Part shown: piece after piece, positions 8,832-17,818 of the stretch
Layout: each line of letters begins with the position of its first letter
Position numbering within the stretch: position 1 is the stretch's first letter
Assembly (NCBI RefSeq): GCF_001045555.1
Contig: NZ_LFBU01000001.1
Span: 1,364,001 to 1,428,000 of the forward strand
Direction: 5' to 3'
DNA length: 64,000 nucleotides
DNA from: Marinobacter subterrani
GTDB lineage: Bacteria; Pseudomonadota; Gammaproteobacteria; Pseudomonadales; Oleiphilaceae
Translations under genes and position numbers: made by a program
The notes under the pieces: generated by a model
The model's database searches: none
What the model saw: only the letters and a program-made list of their open reading frames with translations
What the model was told of the DNA's origin: nothing

Positions 8832-9524
8832 TTACTCAACCTTGGGCGTAGGCCGGACAAGAATCTCGTTCACATCCACATGGGCCGGCTGGGCCACGGC
8901 GTACATCACGGCATTGGCGATGTCCTCCGGCTTGAGGGCGTGGGCTGGTGGTTCGTCAAAGAACGGTGTATCCACCATGCCCGGCTCGATCAGGGTAACG
9001 CGGATTCCGGAACCACGCAGTTCCTCACGGACACCGTAACCGATGGCGGAAACCGCCCATTTGGTGGCGCTGTACATGGAGCCCGGAATCGTGACGCGGC
9101 CGGCGGCCGAGCCGGTCAGCAACAGATGGCCCTTGCTTTCCCGCAGCGCGGGCAGGCAGTGCTGAAGAGTCAGGCCAACACCGTAAATGTTAGTCAGGAT
9201 CATGTCCTTCCAGACCTCCGGGTCAGCGCCGCTGAAGCCACCGGGCTCGCCACCCCGGCCGGCGTTGGCAAACACGGCATCGATGCGGCCAAAGGTCTTG
9301 AGGGCCTGGCCGACCATGCGCTTCTGATCGTCGCCATTCTGGACGTCACACTGCACGGTGAGCACCTTCGACTCGCCGCCGAGCTCCTGTTGCAGGCCTT
9401 TCAGCTTGTCTTCAGAGCGGGCTGCCAGTACCAGGCGGTAGCCCTGCCTGGCAGCCGCACGGGCGGTTTCTGCGCCAATGCCCGATGAGGCACCGGTAAT
9501 GAGCATTACGGGTTGATCTGCCAT
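8832..9524 (-). CDS. SDR-family oxidoreductase (YdfG/SadH-like)
   Basis: 230 residues. It has TGASSGIGAETAR at the N-terminus, NAGRG near residue 89, GSAAGR as the catalytic Ser region and YSATKWAVSAIGYGVREEL as the Tyr-Lys helix. The Arg in AARSEDK after strand 2 favours NADP(H). It is probably the first gene of a two-gene SDR operon. ATG preceded by AGGAGAAGAACG. The substrate cannot be told from sequence. Confidence 0.85.
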   Translation of the reverse strand: MADQPVMLITGASSGIGAETARAAARQGYRLVLAARSEDKLKGLQQELGGESKVLTVQCDVQNGDDQKRMVGQALKTFGRIDAVFANAGRGGEPGGFSGADPEVWKDMILTNIYGVGLTLQHCLPALRESKGHLLLTGSAAGRVTIPGSMYSATKWAVSAIGYGVREELRGSGIRVTLIEPGMVDTPFFDEPPAHALKPEDIANAVMYAVAQPAHVDVNEILVRPTPKVE

Positions 9525-9589
9525 AGCGTTCTTCTCCTGTCATGGAATGGTGTGGGAGGGGCTACGCCCGCGGGCGCCAGCCCGATCAT

Positions 9590-9916
9590 TCAGTAGATCT
9601 GAAACAACAGCAGGCCGACAATAGCCAGGGCCAGCAGGAACCAGCGGGCGTATTGATCGGGGCGGTCGCCCTCGTTTTCCGTGAGCTGGCAGGAACTGCC
9701 GCCGGGGGTTGCCTCATATTCGGTGACCAGTTGGCGCGCCCGGTAGAGATCGTCGTCATGAACGTGCACATTGCTGAAGCCGGCGGTGCCGATTTCACCC
9801 ATGGCACCCTGAAGGTAATGGCCGCCGACAAAGGCGTCGATGCCGTTGGCTTCGAGCAGCCCGGCCACGATATGCGCTTCGGTAATGTCTCGCGCCCGAT
9901 AGGCAATTTGCAACAC
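9590..9916 (-). CDS. DUF2007 domain protein with C-terminal membrane helix
   Basis: 108 residues. Residues 1-68 form the DUF2007 fold (MLQIAYRARDITEAHIVAGL, LYRARQLVTEYE), a small ferredoxin-like domain often annotated as a putative signal-transducing protein. Residues about 90-107 are one transmembrane helix (FLLALAIVGLLLFQ). Divergent from the downstream alpha/beta hydrolase. No biochemical role is known for this family. Confidence 0.75.
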   Translation of the reverse strand: MLQIAYRARDITEAHIVAGLLEANGIDAFVGGHYLQGAMGEIGTAGFSNVHVHDDDLYRARQLVTEYEATPGGSSCQLTENEGDRPDQYARWFLLALAIVGLLLFQIY

Positions 9917-10032
9917 ACGACTCCTTCTGTGACCGATCCGGGCAGAACCGGGGCAAATCTGCGAGTATTATCAGGACTCCCCGAAAGCATAGTTCGCCCC
10001 TCGCATTGGGGCCAATAACATACGGACTGCCC

Positions 10033-11103
10033 ATGCTCTGGATTATTCTTGTCATCATCCTGTTGATCGTTGCCGCCACCCTGCTGCTGTTCCGCCTTGA
10101 GGATCTGTCGCATCTTGACCAGGACGACTACCCCGTTCGGCAGGGCAAACCCAGCGATGCAAACCGGGAGGTGCTGGGGCGCATCCGGGAACTGGGGCAA
10201 TCCTCGAAGGGATTGCGCGGCAAAGCGCGGCTGGTGGCCCTGCGGAAACACATGGACGGGCTCAGTGAGGGGCTGACGCTTGCCTCCGAGATTCGCTATT
10301 GCGAATCGCCCCGGGGGGAGTGGGTCCTGGCCCCGGGCTGTGATACCCGTCGCCGGATTCTGTATATCCATGGCGGCGCCTGGGCCGCAGGCAGCCCCCG
10401 AAGCCACCGGGCGATTACCGATCGGTTGTCACAGATTGCCGGAGCGGCGGTGTTTGCGGTGGACTACCGCCTGATGCCGGAAAACCGGTTTATGGACGGT
10501 GTGCGGGATTGCCGCGGGGCCTATACCTGGCTGCTGAAACACGGCCCGGAGGGCCCCGAACCGGCCGACTTCATGATGGTGGCCGGGGATTCCGCCGGCG
10601 GCAGCCATACCCTGGCACTGCTTGCCTGGATCCGGGATAAGGGGCTGCGGCAGGCGGATGCTGCGATCGCCTTCTCGCCATCAACGGACCTGACCCTGAC
10701 AGCGCCGAGCAATCGCAACAACATTGGTACCGATCCCTTGCTGGGGCCGGCCTTCGGAGGATTATCGAAAATCCCCCTGCCAGTCATCTGGTGGGCAACA
10801 CTCGCAGCCTTCCGGGTTTCTCCGACCAGCCCGATTGCCTCGCCGCTCCGGGGGAACCTGAGAAACCTGCCACCAACCCTGATTCAGGCCAGCGATACCG
10901 AAATGCTGCTGGATAACGCCCGGCGCTACGCGGCACGGGCCGAAGCTGCAGGCTCCCCGGTCACTCTGCATACCTGGCACAGTATGGTGCACGTATGGCA
11001 GATCTTCGTGCCCTTGCTGCCGGAGGCAGAAGAGGCCTTCGATGACATCAGGCAGTTCCTGGAGCAGGTTGAATCAGGCACCGCGGCAAAGGCGCCGGCC
11101 TAA
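10033..11103 (+). CDS. Alpha/beta hydrolase, hormone-sensitive lipase (HSL) type
   Basis: About 356 residues, starting with a membrane anchor (MLWIILVIILLIVAATLLLF). The HSL-family oxyanion motif HGGAW, the nucleophile elbow GDSAGG, an Asp in SDTEMLLD and a His in HSMVHVW give a full Ser-Asp-His triad. Likely a membrane-tethered carboxylesterase acting on small acyl esters. An upstream in-frame TTG at 10006 would add nine residues, but the ATG at 10033 gives a normal signal anchor. The stop overlaps the convergent arfB stop by 4 bp. Confidence 0.85.
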   Translation: MLWIILVIILLIVAATLLLFRLEDLSHLDQDDYPVRQGKPSDANREVLGRIRELGQSSKGLRGKARLVALRKHMDGLSEGLTLASEIRYCESPRGEWVLAPGCDTRRRILYIHGGAWAAGSPRSHRAITDRLSQIAGAAVFAVDYRLMPENRFMDGVRDCRGAYTWLLKHGPEGPEPADFMMVAGDSAGGSHTLALLAWIRDKGLRQADAAIAFSPSTDLTLTAPSNRNNIGTDPLLGPAFGGLSKIPLPVIWWATLAAFRVSPTSPIASPLRGNLRNLPPTLIQASDTEMLLDNARRYAARAEAAGSPVTLHTWHSMVHVWQIFVPLLPEAEEAFDDIRQFLEQVESGTAAKAPA

Positions 11104-11513
11104 ACCGGCACCTTGCCGCGAAGCGCCTTGGTTTTACCCTTTCTGGTTTTCTTGTCGACCCGCTTGCGCTGGGAGGAGCGGGTTGGTTTGGTGGGCCGGC
11201 GCGCCTTGCGGGGCTTCACCGCCTCCTGGATCAACTCCTTCAGACGCTCCAGCGCGTCCTCCTTGTTCAGCTCCAGGGTGCGGAAGGATTGTGCCTTGAT
11301 AATCAGCACCCCTTCCTTGCTGATGCGCTGGTCATTGAGCGACATCAGCCGTTCCTTGTAGAACGGCGGCAGGGTGGAATGCGGGATATCAAAGCGCAGG
11401 TGCACGGCGGAAGCCACTTTATTCACGTTCTGGCCACCGGCGCCCTGGGCCCGGATCTGGGTGATTTCAATTTCCCAGTCAGCAAGTTCAACAGCGTTGG
11501 ATAGTTTCAGCAT
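11100..11513 (-). CDS. arfB: Alternative ribosome-rescue peptidyl-tRNA hydrolase ArfB
   Basis: 137 residues. The GGQ catalytic motif is at residues 26-28 (GAGGQNVNKVASAVHLRFD), as in class-I release factors. The protein lacks codon-recognition domains and ends in a basic tail (KKTRKGKTKALRGK) that in ArfB/YaeJ enters the empty mRNA channel of stalled ribosomes. It hydrolyses peptidyl-tRNA on non-stop complexes. Length and tail match E. coli ArfB (140 residues). Confidence 0.93.
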   Translation of the reverse strand: MLKLSNAVELADWEIEITQIRAQGAGGQNVNKVASAVHLRFDIPHSTLPPFYKERLMSLNDQRISKEGVLIIKAQSFRTLELNKEDALERLKELIQEAVKPRKARRPTKPTRSSQRKRVDKKTRKGKTKALRGKVPV

Positions 11514-11608
11514 CTGCTAAGGTTAACAAAATACGGACCCGCGGGCTTTGGAAACCGGGACTCCGTCGGGGCTCTCGTCGAGATTCAGGAAGGAAACCAC
11601 CATCAATC

Positions 11609-12277
11609 ATGTGCGGACGATTCACTTTTTACACGCCACCAGACACCCTGATCCTCGAGTATTTTCCCGAGGGTGTGGAGGTGGACGGCCAGTTTGACCC
11701 CAGCTACAACATTCCCCCTGGCACAGGCATTCCAATGATCCGCATGAGCATGAACGGCACCCTGATCATGGCACATTCCCACTGGGGATTCCGCCCGGCC
11801 TGGGCGGGCGAGAAGGCCCCGGCTCCGATCAATGCCAGGGCGGAAACTGCGGCAAGCTCGAAATATTTCCGCGACGCCTTCGCCCACCACCGCTGCCTGA
11901 TACCGGCCAATGGCTGGTATGAATGGCAGCAGACGGAACATGGCAAAGAACCCCGCTACATCACGCCGGCGGATGCCCGGAAGTATCCGGCAATTTTCCT
12001 TGCCGGCCTCTGGACGCCGAGGGAGGGAGACGAAACCACGACCTGTGCCATCATTACCGAACCCGCCAGCGAGCAGCTGAAACACATCCATGACCGCCAG
12101 CCCGTAGTACTCGACCCGGCCTGCCTGAGGGACTGGCTGAACCCGGAAATCACAGACCGGGCCCGGGTGCGGGCGGTGACCCACCGCCTAGACAATACTC
12201 AGCTGAAAGCTGTTCCCGTTTCCGCGGAGGTGAATAACCCGAGGCATAACACGCCGGACCTGATTCGCGAGGCCTGA
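11609..12277 (+). CDS. SOS response-associated peptidase, YedK/HMCES (SRAP) family
   Basis: 222 residues starting MCGRFTF, so Cys2 becomes the N-terminal nucleophile after Met removal. It forms a thiazolidine crosslink to abasic sites in single-stranded DNA. Other family landmarks are NARAET, RCLIPANGWYEW and PVVLDP. The sequence begins exactly at the conserved MCGR, which fixes the start. A single gene divergent from arfB. I see no clear LexA box in the 95-bp gap. Confidence 0.92.
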   Translation: MCGRFTFYTPPDTLILEYFPEGVEVDGQFDPSYNIPPGTGIPMIRMSMNGTLIMAHSHWGFRPAWAGEKAPAPINARAETAASSKYFRDAFAHHRCLIPANGWYEWQQTEHGKEPRYITPADARKYPAIFLAGLWTPREGDETTTCAIITEPASEQLKHIHDRQPVVLDPACLRDWLNPEITDRARVRAVTHRLDNTQLKAVPVSAEVNNPRHNTPDLIREA

Positions 12278-12363
12278 GGCCTGTAGTAGTCCTTTAATAC
12301 CCGCTGCACCATCGCCGCTGCTACTGTTTCCGGAAATGGCACGACAAACACAAGGAGACAGCC

Positions 12364-12933
12364 ATGAGCGGGAAGAAGATTCTGATGATTACCGGTGATT
12401 TCACCGAAGACTATGAAACCATGGTGCCATTCCAGGCCCTCCAGGCGGTGGGCCATACGGTTCATGCCGTCTGCCCGGACAAAAAGGCCGGCGATACCGT
12501 GGCTACAGCCATTCATGACTTCGAAGGGGACCAGACCTACACCGAGAAGCCCGGGCACAGGTTTGCCCTGAATGCGGATTTTAACGGGCTTGATCCAGCT
12601 AAGTACGACGCGTTGGTGGTGCCCGGCGGTCGTGCACCCGAATACTTGCGCCTGAACAAGGAGGTGCTGAACCTGGTTCGCCATTTCTTTGAAACCAACA
12701 AGCCGGTGGCAGCCATCTGCCATGGTGCCCAGTTGTTGGCTGCAGCGGGAGTGCTGGAGGGTCGCAAATGCTCTGCCTATCCGGCCTGCCAACCGGAAGT
12801 GGAATTGGCGGGGGGTACCTTCGCCGGTATCGAGGTTGATCAGGCAGTAACCGATGCTAATCTGGTAACAGCGCCCGCGTGGCCTGCGCATCCGGCCTGG
12901 CTGGCGCAGTTCTTCAAACTGCTCGACCAGTAA
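12364..12933 (+). CDS. DJ-1/PfpI family protein
   Basis: 189 residues of the DJ-1/PfpI/YhbO glutamine-amidotransferase-like fold. The nucleophile elbow is [10 protein letters not shown] with Cys119, preceded by [11 protein letters not shown]. Members act as glyoxalase- or deglycase-like stress proteins or proteases; which applies here is unknown. Start preceded by CAAGGAGACAGCC, a strong ribosome site. Followed 45 bp later by a ribbon-helix-helix protein. Confidence 0.85.
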   Translation: MSGKKILMITGDFTEDYETMVPFQALQAVGHTVHAVCPDKKAGDTVATAIHDFEGDQTYTEKPGHRFALNADFNGLDPAKYDALVVPGGRAPEYLRLNKEVLNLVRHFFETNKPVAAICHGAQLLAAAGVLEGRKCSAYPACQPEVELAGGTFAGIEVDQAVTDANLVTAPAWPAHPAWLAQFFKLLDQ

Positions 12934-12940
12934 CTCAGCA

Positions 12941-12958
12941 GGGGCCGGCACCGGCCCC
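12941..12958. terminator. GC hairpin after the DJ-1 gene
   Basis: GGGGCCG (12941-12947) pairs with CGGCCCC (12952-12958) over a 4-nt loop, 8 bp after the DJ-1 stop. It has no U-tract. It ends 20 bp before the next start codon, so it may act as an attenuator or 3'-end stabiliser. Confidence 0.35.
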
Positions 12959-12978
12959 GCAATCCATGCGAGGCCGTC

Positions 12979-13359
12979 ATGTGCAAGCTTTTTATCAACG
13001 CCAACCCGGAGCTTTGGGTCAGCAAAACCCACTCACTGCGCATTGATGGCATGGTGACCAGCGTACGCATGGAAAATGCCTTCTGGCATGTTCTGGAGGA
13101 ACTGGCAAAACGGGATGGTATGAATCTGCCCCAGATGATCACCCGGCTCTACCACGAGTCTATTGATGCCGGCCACGACCTCGGCAATTTCACCTCGTTT
13201 CTGCGGGTTTGCGCGCTCCGTTACCTTGAGCTGCAGCTGAGCGGCGACGTTCCGAGCGATACCAGGGTGCCCATCGCCTCCCTTGATGCCGACCGCATTC
13301 TGGGCGGCAAAGCCAGTAAACCAGTGCCGCCCGAGGTGGTTACCAAAGCCAGGCACTGA
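12979..13359 (+). CDS. Ribbon-helix-helix domain protein
   Basis: 126 residues. Residues 15-75 (KTHSLRIDGMVTSVRMENAF, then WHVLEELAKRDGMNLPQMI) match the bacterial RHH domain of pfam13467 type, which covers putative DNA-binding proteins with an N-terminal strand and two helices. It begins MCKLFINANPELW, a start typical of this family. The target is unknown. It is the second gene after a DJ-1 protein on the same strand and may be cotranscribed. Confidence 0.75.
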   Translation: MCKLFINANPELWVSKTHSLRIDGMVTSVRMENAFWHVLEELAKRDGMNLPQMITRLYHESIDAGHDLGNFTSFLRVCALRYLELQLSGDVPSDTRVPIASLDADRILGGKASKPVPPEVVTKARH

Positions 13360-13385
13360 TCGACGATCACTCGCTCTCTTCGGCG

Positions 13386-14405
13386 CTAGCGACGTTTGAA
13401 CTGCTGCGTCTTGCTGTCTCCGTTACCCGGGGCTTCAACCACCTCCTGCAGATTGCGCCTTGGTACCGCCGGCAGATCAGTCGCAGGATAACCAAGTCTG
13501 AGGAGGATCTGGGGGAAGCCGGAGCGGCCGAGCAAATGCTGAAGTTTCGGCCGGAGTACCGCCACCTGGATCGGCTGGTTCAGGTATGAGGCCTGCAACC
13601 CCTGGCCAAGGGAGGTGAGCAGAACCCGCGCCAGAGCCTGGCCGGCTTGCAGCCAGTCCGCCATGCCGTCTCCGGAAGTGCCCAGGGCGGCAATTACCGG
13701 AGATTCATCCGCCAGTTGCCGGTCTTTGGCGCCAACTCCGTTTCCCATATCAAAGGTTCGCACCACCAGTTGGGCCACCGGCGCAATCATGCCCGGGACG
13801 GTTAGCCCGTCGCCTTTGCGGCGGGGATGCATCCAGGCCGCCAGTTCGCGCCGCCAGCTGGGGTTGGACCACTGGGAAGCATCGCCTTCGGCAACCAGTT
13901 CGGCCACCTGCTGACGATCCGGCTCCGATTCCAGCACCTGGAACCATGCACCTTCCGCCTCCGCCGCTTCGGCCAGTGCATCCAGCACACTGGCCGGCAC
14001 CGGTTTTGGCTCGAAACGCTTGCGGTAGGTACGTCGCCGGGCAATCGCCTGGAACAGCTCAGCTTCGTGATCTTCTGATCCGGTAAAACGCTTAAACGAT
14101 ACCCGGGCCAGCAGATCTTCCTCTTCCGGGCTCGGGAGAAGTTCGCAGCTTGCAGCAAACCCCGCATGGGCAGCCGCAATCCGCAGATTGAACAGGGCGC
14201 AGCCGCAACTGATGGTAAGTTCCCTGTCGTCCGGGTCATTCACCGGCAAGGCCCGCAACCGGTCGGCAAACAGTGAAACGCCACTCTCGCTGACTTCAAA
14301 CCGCCAGGGTTGGGTGTTGTGGCTGGACGGCGCCAGAACGGCGCTTTCCAGAATAGCGGCAAGGTCATCTGATGATATGGAATCCGGACGGCGTCCTTCG
14401 CTCAT
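13386..14405 (-). CDS. Acg-type nitroreductase family protein
   Basis: About 339 residues. The N-terminal SSHNTQPWRFEV is the FMN-binding signature of Acg-like nitroreductases. Further landmarks are ELTISCGCALFNLR and ARRRTYRKRF, with an FMN-phosphate loop near LGQGLQASYLNQP. I start at MSEGRRPDS because AACGAGGAGAG lies just upstream; the frame stays open a further 63 codons but the added residues look non-coding. Likely a flavin oxidoreductase or flavin-sequestering protein; substrate unknown. Confidence 0.8.
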   Translation of the reverse strand: MSEGRRPDSISSDDLAAILESAVLAPSSHNTQPWRFEVSESGVSLFADRLRALPVNDPDDRELTISCGCALFNLRIAAAHAGFAASCELLPSPEEEDLLARVSFKRFTGSEDHEAELFQAIARRRTYRKRFEPKPVPASVLDALAEAAEAEGAWFQVLESEPDRQQVAELVAEGDASQWSNPSWRRELAAWMHPRRKGDGLTVPGMIAPVAQLVVRTFDMGNGVGAKDRQLADESPVIAALGTSGDGMADWLQAGQALARVLLTSLGQGLQASYLNQPIQVAVLRPKLQHLLGRSGFPQILLRLGYPATDLPAVPRRNLQEVVEAPGNGDSKTQQFKRR

Positions 14406-14581
14406 GGGCGACTCTCCTCGTTGGACTGATCCCAGACTATGCCCGCGGGTGGTAAAAAGATAGCCGGCAGGTGCAAGGGCATTCCAGGGGTACCATCTAC
14501 AAAATCGCACGAATCGTAACCTGACATAGTCGTGTGCGAATAATACAGTGGAAGCAGAGGACACGAGCTCAGGGCTGCAAG

Positions 14582-15085
14582 ATGTTTGATTCATTCCGGC
14601 ACATTATTATTCTCGCCTTCATCACGCTCGCATTAGGCGGTTGCGCCAGCACCGGGCACCTGCAACAGGCGCGGTCAGACCAGCCAGGGCATTTGCCGCC
14701 TGCGGCAATCGAGGGCTCAGAGAAAGCGCAGAAACTCTGGCAGGTCTTCGAGCGGTACCGAGGTACGCCGTATGAGTACGGCGGTACCTCCGCCGACGGC
14801 TTCGACTGCTCGGGTTTCATACTCACTGCCTACCAGGAAGGCCTGGGCAAACAGTTGCCTCGAACCACATCACAGATGCTCGCCAGCGGTGAAGTGGTTC
14901 AACCCGGACAGATTGAACCCGGTGATGTGGTGTTTTTCCGGATTGAAGGCAAGGAGCAGCACGCCGGTATCTACATGGGCGGCGACCGGTTTATCCACGC
15001 CTCCACCTCAGCCGGCGTTACCCAGTCGTCGATCCGTGGTTACTACTGGAGCGGCCGCCTTACCCAGGCCCGGCGGTTTGACTGA
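14582..15085 (+). CDS. NlpC/P60 lipoprotein peptidoglycan endopeptidase
   Basis: 167 residues. The signal ends in lipobox LALGGC (Cys21), giving an envelope lipoprotein. The NlpC/P60 catalytic domain covers about residues 45-165, with Cys in DGFDCSGF, His in KEQHAGIYMG and a third polar residue near FIHAST. Closest known type is MepS (Spr)/NlpC, cutting D-Glu-mDAP or mDAP-D-Ala bonds. The frame opens upstream at a GTG (14534), but only the ATG at 14582 gives a normal signal peptide. Confidence 0.88.
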   Translation: MFDSFRHIIILAFITLALGGCASTGHLQQARSDQPGHLPPAAIEGSEKAQKLWQVFERYRGTPYEYGGTSADGFDCSGFILTAYQEGLGKQLPRTTSQMLASGEVVQPGQIEPGDVVFFRIEGKEQHAGIYMGGDRFIHASTSAGVTQSSIRGYYWSGRLTQARRFD

Positions 15086-15138
15086 GCCTGGCGGCCCTTG
15101 CCGGGACGCTCCGTAACGCCTCTCATGATATGCGCGGC

Positions 15139-15759
15139 CTAGAGCGCTTCTCCAAACGCAAGATGCAAGGCAATACCTGCCATCATCACGCCGATAACAC
15201 CATCAATGATCCGCCAGGCCAGCGGCCGGGAGAGCACCGGCGCCAGCGCTGAACCGCCCCAGGCGAGCAGGCCAAACCAGAGAATCGAGGCGCTGCTGGC
15301 GCCGGCAACAAACGTTGTGGCATCGTCCTGCTGGGCACCCACTGCCGGAATTAACAGAAGCGTGTCGAGATAGACCTGGGGGTTGAGCAGGGTCACCGCC
15401 AGGGTGGTAAAGACCACCGCTTTCAGGCTCCGTTTTGTGACCTCCCCGGCTTCCAGAGCGGCCCTGCCGCGACTGGCACGGACGAAGGACTGGATGGCGA
15501 GCCAGCCAAGAAACGCCACCCCCAGCCAGCGGAGAATTTCCAGGGCCTCCGGCTTGGCCATCAGGGCCGCGCTGACGCCGAACATGCCCAGCGTGAACAG
15601 GGTGACATCCGCCACCATGCACAACCCGGCAGACCACCAGTGGTGTTCCCGGCGGATGGCCTGGCTCAGCACATAGGCATTCTGCGCGCCGATGGCAACG
15701 ATGATGCCGCCGCAGACGATCAATCCGGTCAGGTAACTCTCCAGGTAACTTGCAAGCAC
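15139..15759 (-). CDS. argO: LysE/ArgO family amino acid exporter
   Basis: 206 residues, five to six membrane spans, with the N-terminal family signature GGIIVAIGAQNAYVLSQAIR and LNPQVYLDT in mid-protein. ArgO/LysE exports arginine or lysine and their analogues such as canavanine. It is divergent from an ArgP-type LysR regulator 88 bp away, the standard arrangement in gammaproteobacteria, and is presumably activated by it. Confidence 0.9.
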   Translation of the reverse strand: MLASYLESYLTGLIVCGGIIVAIGAQNAYVLSQAIRREHHWWSAGLCMVADVTLFTLGMFGVSAALMAKPEALEILRWLGVAFLGWLAIQSFVRASRGRAALEAGEVTKRSLKAVVFTTLAVTLLNPQVYLDTLLLIPAVGAQQDDATTFVAGASSASILWFGLLAWGGSALAPVLSRPLAWRIIDGVIGVMMAGIALHLAFGEAL

Positions 15760-15847
15760 GTCGGTGTCTCCTCGATCAATGGCGCAAGGTTACCGGTTTC
15801 TATCTATACTTGAAATTCATACTCATAATGCTGCATCAGTTTTACTT

Positions 15848-16726
15848 ATGATTGATTACAAGCTTCTGGAAGCGTTGGCAACGGTTATTGAATGTGGCGG
15901 GTTCGAACGTGCTGGCCTTGCGCTCGGTCTCAGCCAGTCGGCCATCTCCCAGCGCATCCGTACCCTCGAGATCCGGCTGGGGCAACCGGTTCTGGTGCGC
16001 AGCCCGGTGCTCAGAGCGACACCGGCCGGACAACGCCTGCTCAACCACGTCCAACAGGTGCAGTTGCTGGAACGGGACCTGGCCAAATCCATACCGGCAC
16101 TCTCGGAACCCGCGGCGCGACTGCGAATTGCCCTGAACGCGGACAGCCTGGCAACCTGGTGGGCAACGGCTGTGGGCAGTTTCTGCGCCGATGAGGGCCT
16201 GCTGCTGGACCTGGTGGTCGAGGATCAGGATATCGGCCTGCGCCGGATGCGTGAGGGAGACGTGGCGGCCTGCCTGTGCAGCAGCCCGCAACCCGTGGCC
16301 GGCGCCCGGTGTGTGCCCATCGGCACCATGACTTACCTGCCGCTGGCCGCTCCGGAATACGTGAGCCGGTATTTTGCTGAAGGGTTGAACGAAACAAGTC
16401 TGCAAACTGCCCCGGCCATCGTCTTCGGGCCCAACGACCAACTACAGCACCGGTTCCTGGCCCAGTGCGGCTACCATGGCAGCTTTCCCCACCACCTTTG
16501 CCCTTCGTCGGAAGGTTTTGTAAAACTGGCACTGGCCGGCATGGGTTACGGCATGATTCCGGAAATGCAGGCCCGCCCGGAAATTACTGCGGGGCACCTG
16601 ATCAGCATTGCCCCGGAACAAACCCTGCAAGTCCAGCTATACTGGCATTTCTGGCGCCACGGCGGCGGTGTCATGGACCGCCTGACACAGGCTCTGCAAA
16701 GGGCCGGGACATTCCAGGCGTCCTGA
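15848..16726 (+). CDS. argP: LysR-family regulator ArgP
   Basis: 292 residues. The winged helix-turn-helix is at residues 1-60 (LLEALATVIECGGFERAGLA, SQSAISQRIRTLE), followed by a periplasmic-binding-protein-like effector domain. Length and divergent position next to argO match ArgP, which senses arginine and lysine. The ATG at 15848 gives the family-standard N-terminus MIDYKLLEAL; the open frame 28 codons further upstream is not supported. Confidence 0.88.
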   Translation: MIDYKLLEALATVIECGGFERAGLALGLSQSAISQRIRTLEIRLGQPVLVRSPVLRATPAGQRLLNHVQQVQLLERDLAKSIPALSEPAARLRIALNADSLATWWATAVGSFCADEGLLLDLVVEDQDIGLRRMREGDVAACLCSSPQPVAGARCVPIGTMTYLPLAAPEYVSRYFAEGLNETSLQTAPAIVFGPNDQLQHRFLAQCGYHGSFPHHLCPSSEGFVKLALAGMGYGMIPEMQARPEITAGHLISIAPEQTLQVQLYWHFWRHGGGVMDRLTQALQRAGTFQAS

Positions 16727-16793
16727 TCCGCTGCCCACAGGCATCGCCTGAAACTCATTTATCCGCCCATGAGCCCATGAAAGGAACCAACGA

Positions 16794-17213
16794 TTGGATC
16801 TGACAACGCCTGCCCTGCTCTTCCCCGCCATTTCGCTTCTGTTGCTGGCCTACACCAACCGCTTTCTGGTGCTCGCGCAACTGATACGCCAACTCAAGCA
16901 AATGGACACCGAAGAGGACAACTCCCTGATCGCCCGGCAGATCGGCATGCTGCGCAAACGGATTGTGCTGACCAAACGAATGCAGGCCTTTGGCGTACTC
17001 AGTTTCTTCCTGTGTACGGTCTCCATGTTCCTGCTGTTTCTCGGCGCAGATATGCCGGGGGTAGTCGCCTTTGGCGCCAGCCTGGTGCTGTTGTCACTCT
17101 CGCTGCTGTATTCGCTCTATGAAATTCAGATCTCGACCAACGCCATCAACGTTGAACTGGCCAGCTTTGAAGCCAGGAAAAACGCCAGGCGGGAAGATCC
17201 CGATTATTCGTGA
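16794..17213 (+). CDS. DUF2721 membrane protein
   Basis: 139 residues with a TTG start, placed by the ribosome site AAAGGAA 8 bp upstream. One N-terminal span (residues 7-28), a charged linker (QLIRQLKQMDTEEDN, RKRIVLTKRMQAFG) and two further spans (about 63-82 and 88-108) match DUF2721. Function unknown. The end overlaps the convergent CPBP protease gene by 10 bp. Confidence 0.75.
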   Translation: MDLTTPALLFPAISLLLLAYTNRFLVLAQLIRQLKQMDTEEDNSLIARQIGMLRKRIVLTKRMQAFGVLSFFLCTVSMFLLFLGADMPGVVAFGASLVLLSLSLLYSLYEIQISTNAINVELASFEARKNARREDPDYS

Positions 17214-17818
17214 AACCGGCGACGATCGGCAGTGGTGACACCGAACCAACTGGGAAAACGGAGCAGGCAAAACAGGGCGATCATATCGTAGACAGCATGC
17301 CAGACCATCACCAGCAACAGGCTCTCCGAATACGCATAGACTGAGCCCAGTATCAGCCCAAGCCCGGTTGCCACCAGGAAATAGGTGAACGAGATATAGT
17401 GCACCAGTCCGAACAGAACCGAGGCTGCCAGCACCGCCGTCACCGGGCCGGTGTGCGCCATCAGCCAGCCCTGAACCGCGCCACGGAACAGCAGCTCCTC
17501 ACCGATACCCGCCAACAGAGAGAGCAGAAGCAGAACCATCGGGGAGTAATTGGAGGCGAAGTCGTACAGGCCCTGCATCTGACGTTCAAGATTTCCCGGG
17601 AACAATCCAGGTATCTGCGTGAGCAGTAACAACAGCGCATAGGTACCGGCGGCGCCGACAACGCCATAAGCGAGGCTCGGCCACAGCCCCGGCCCCAGCA
17701 GCAACACCGGAATACCGAACACCAGAATACCAATGAGTCCAAATACCCCGATGCCCCCCTGAAACAGCAGGGCGGCGTTTGGGGAAATACCGGATTTTCT
17801 ACGATTTCTCAGGGCCAT
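17204..17818 (-). CDS. CPBP-family intramembrane glutamic endopeptidase
   Basis: 204 residues with five to six hydrophobic spans. The three CPBP motifs are present: EELLFRG (catalytic Glu pair), FGLVHY and VWHAVYD. Members are Rce1-like membrane proteases or bacteriocin-immunity-like proteins. The ATG directly abuts the stop codon of the upstream dienoyl-CoA isomerase gene (TAA-ATG), so they form a two-gene operon, although no functional link is obvious. Confidence 0.85.
   Translation of the reverse strand: MALRNRRKSGISPNAALLFQGGIGVFGLIGILVFGIPVLLLGPGLWPSLAYGVVGAAGTYALLLLLTQIPGLFPGNLERQMQGLYDFASNYSPMVLLLLSLLAGIGEELLFRGAVQGWLMAHTGPVTAVLAASVLFGLVHYISFTYFLVATGLGLILGSVYAYSESLLLVMVWHAVYDMIALFCLLRFPSWFGVTTADRRRFHE

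Noticed and set aside
7944..9488. A 514-codon plus-strand frame across two SDR genes
   Set aside because: Both SDR genes on the minus strand have complete catalytic motifs and ribosome sites; the plus frame has no recognisable domain.
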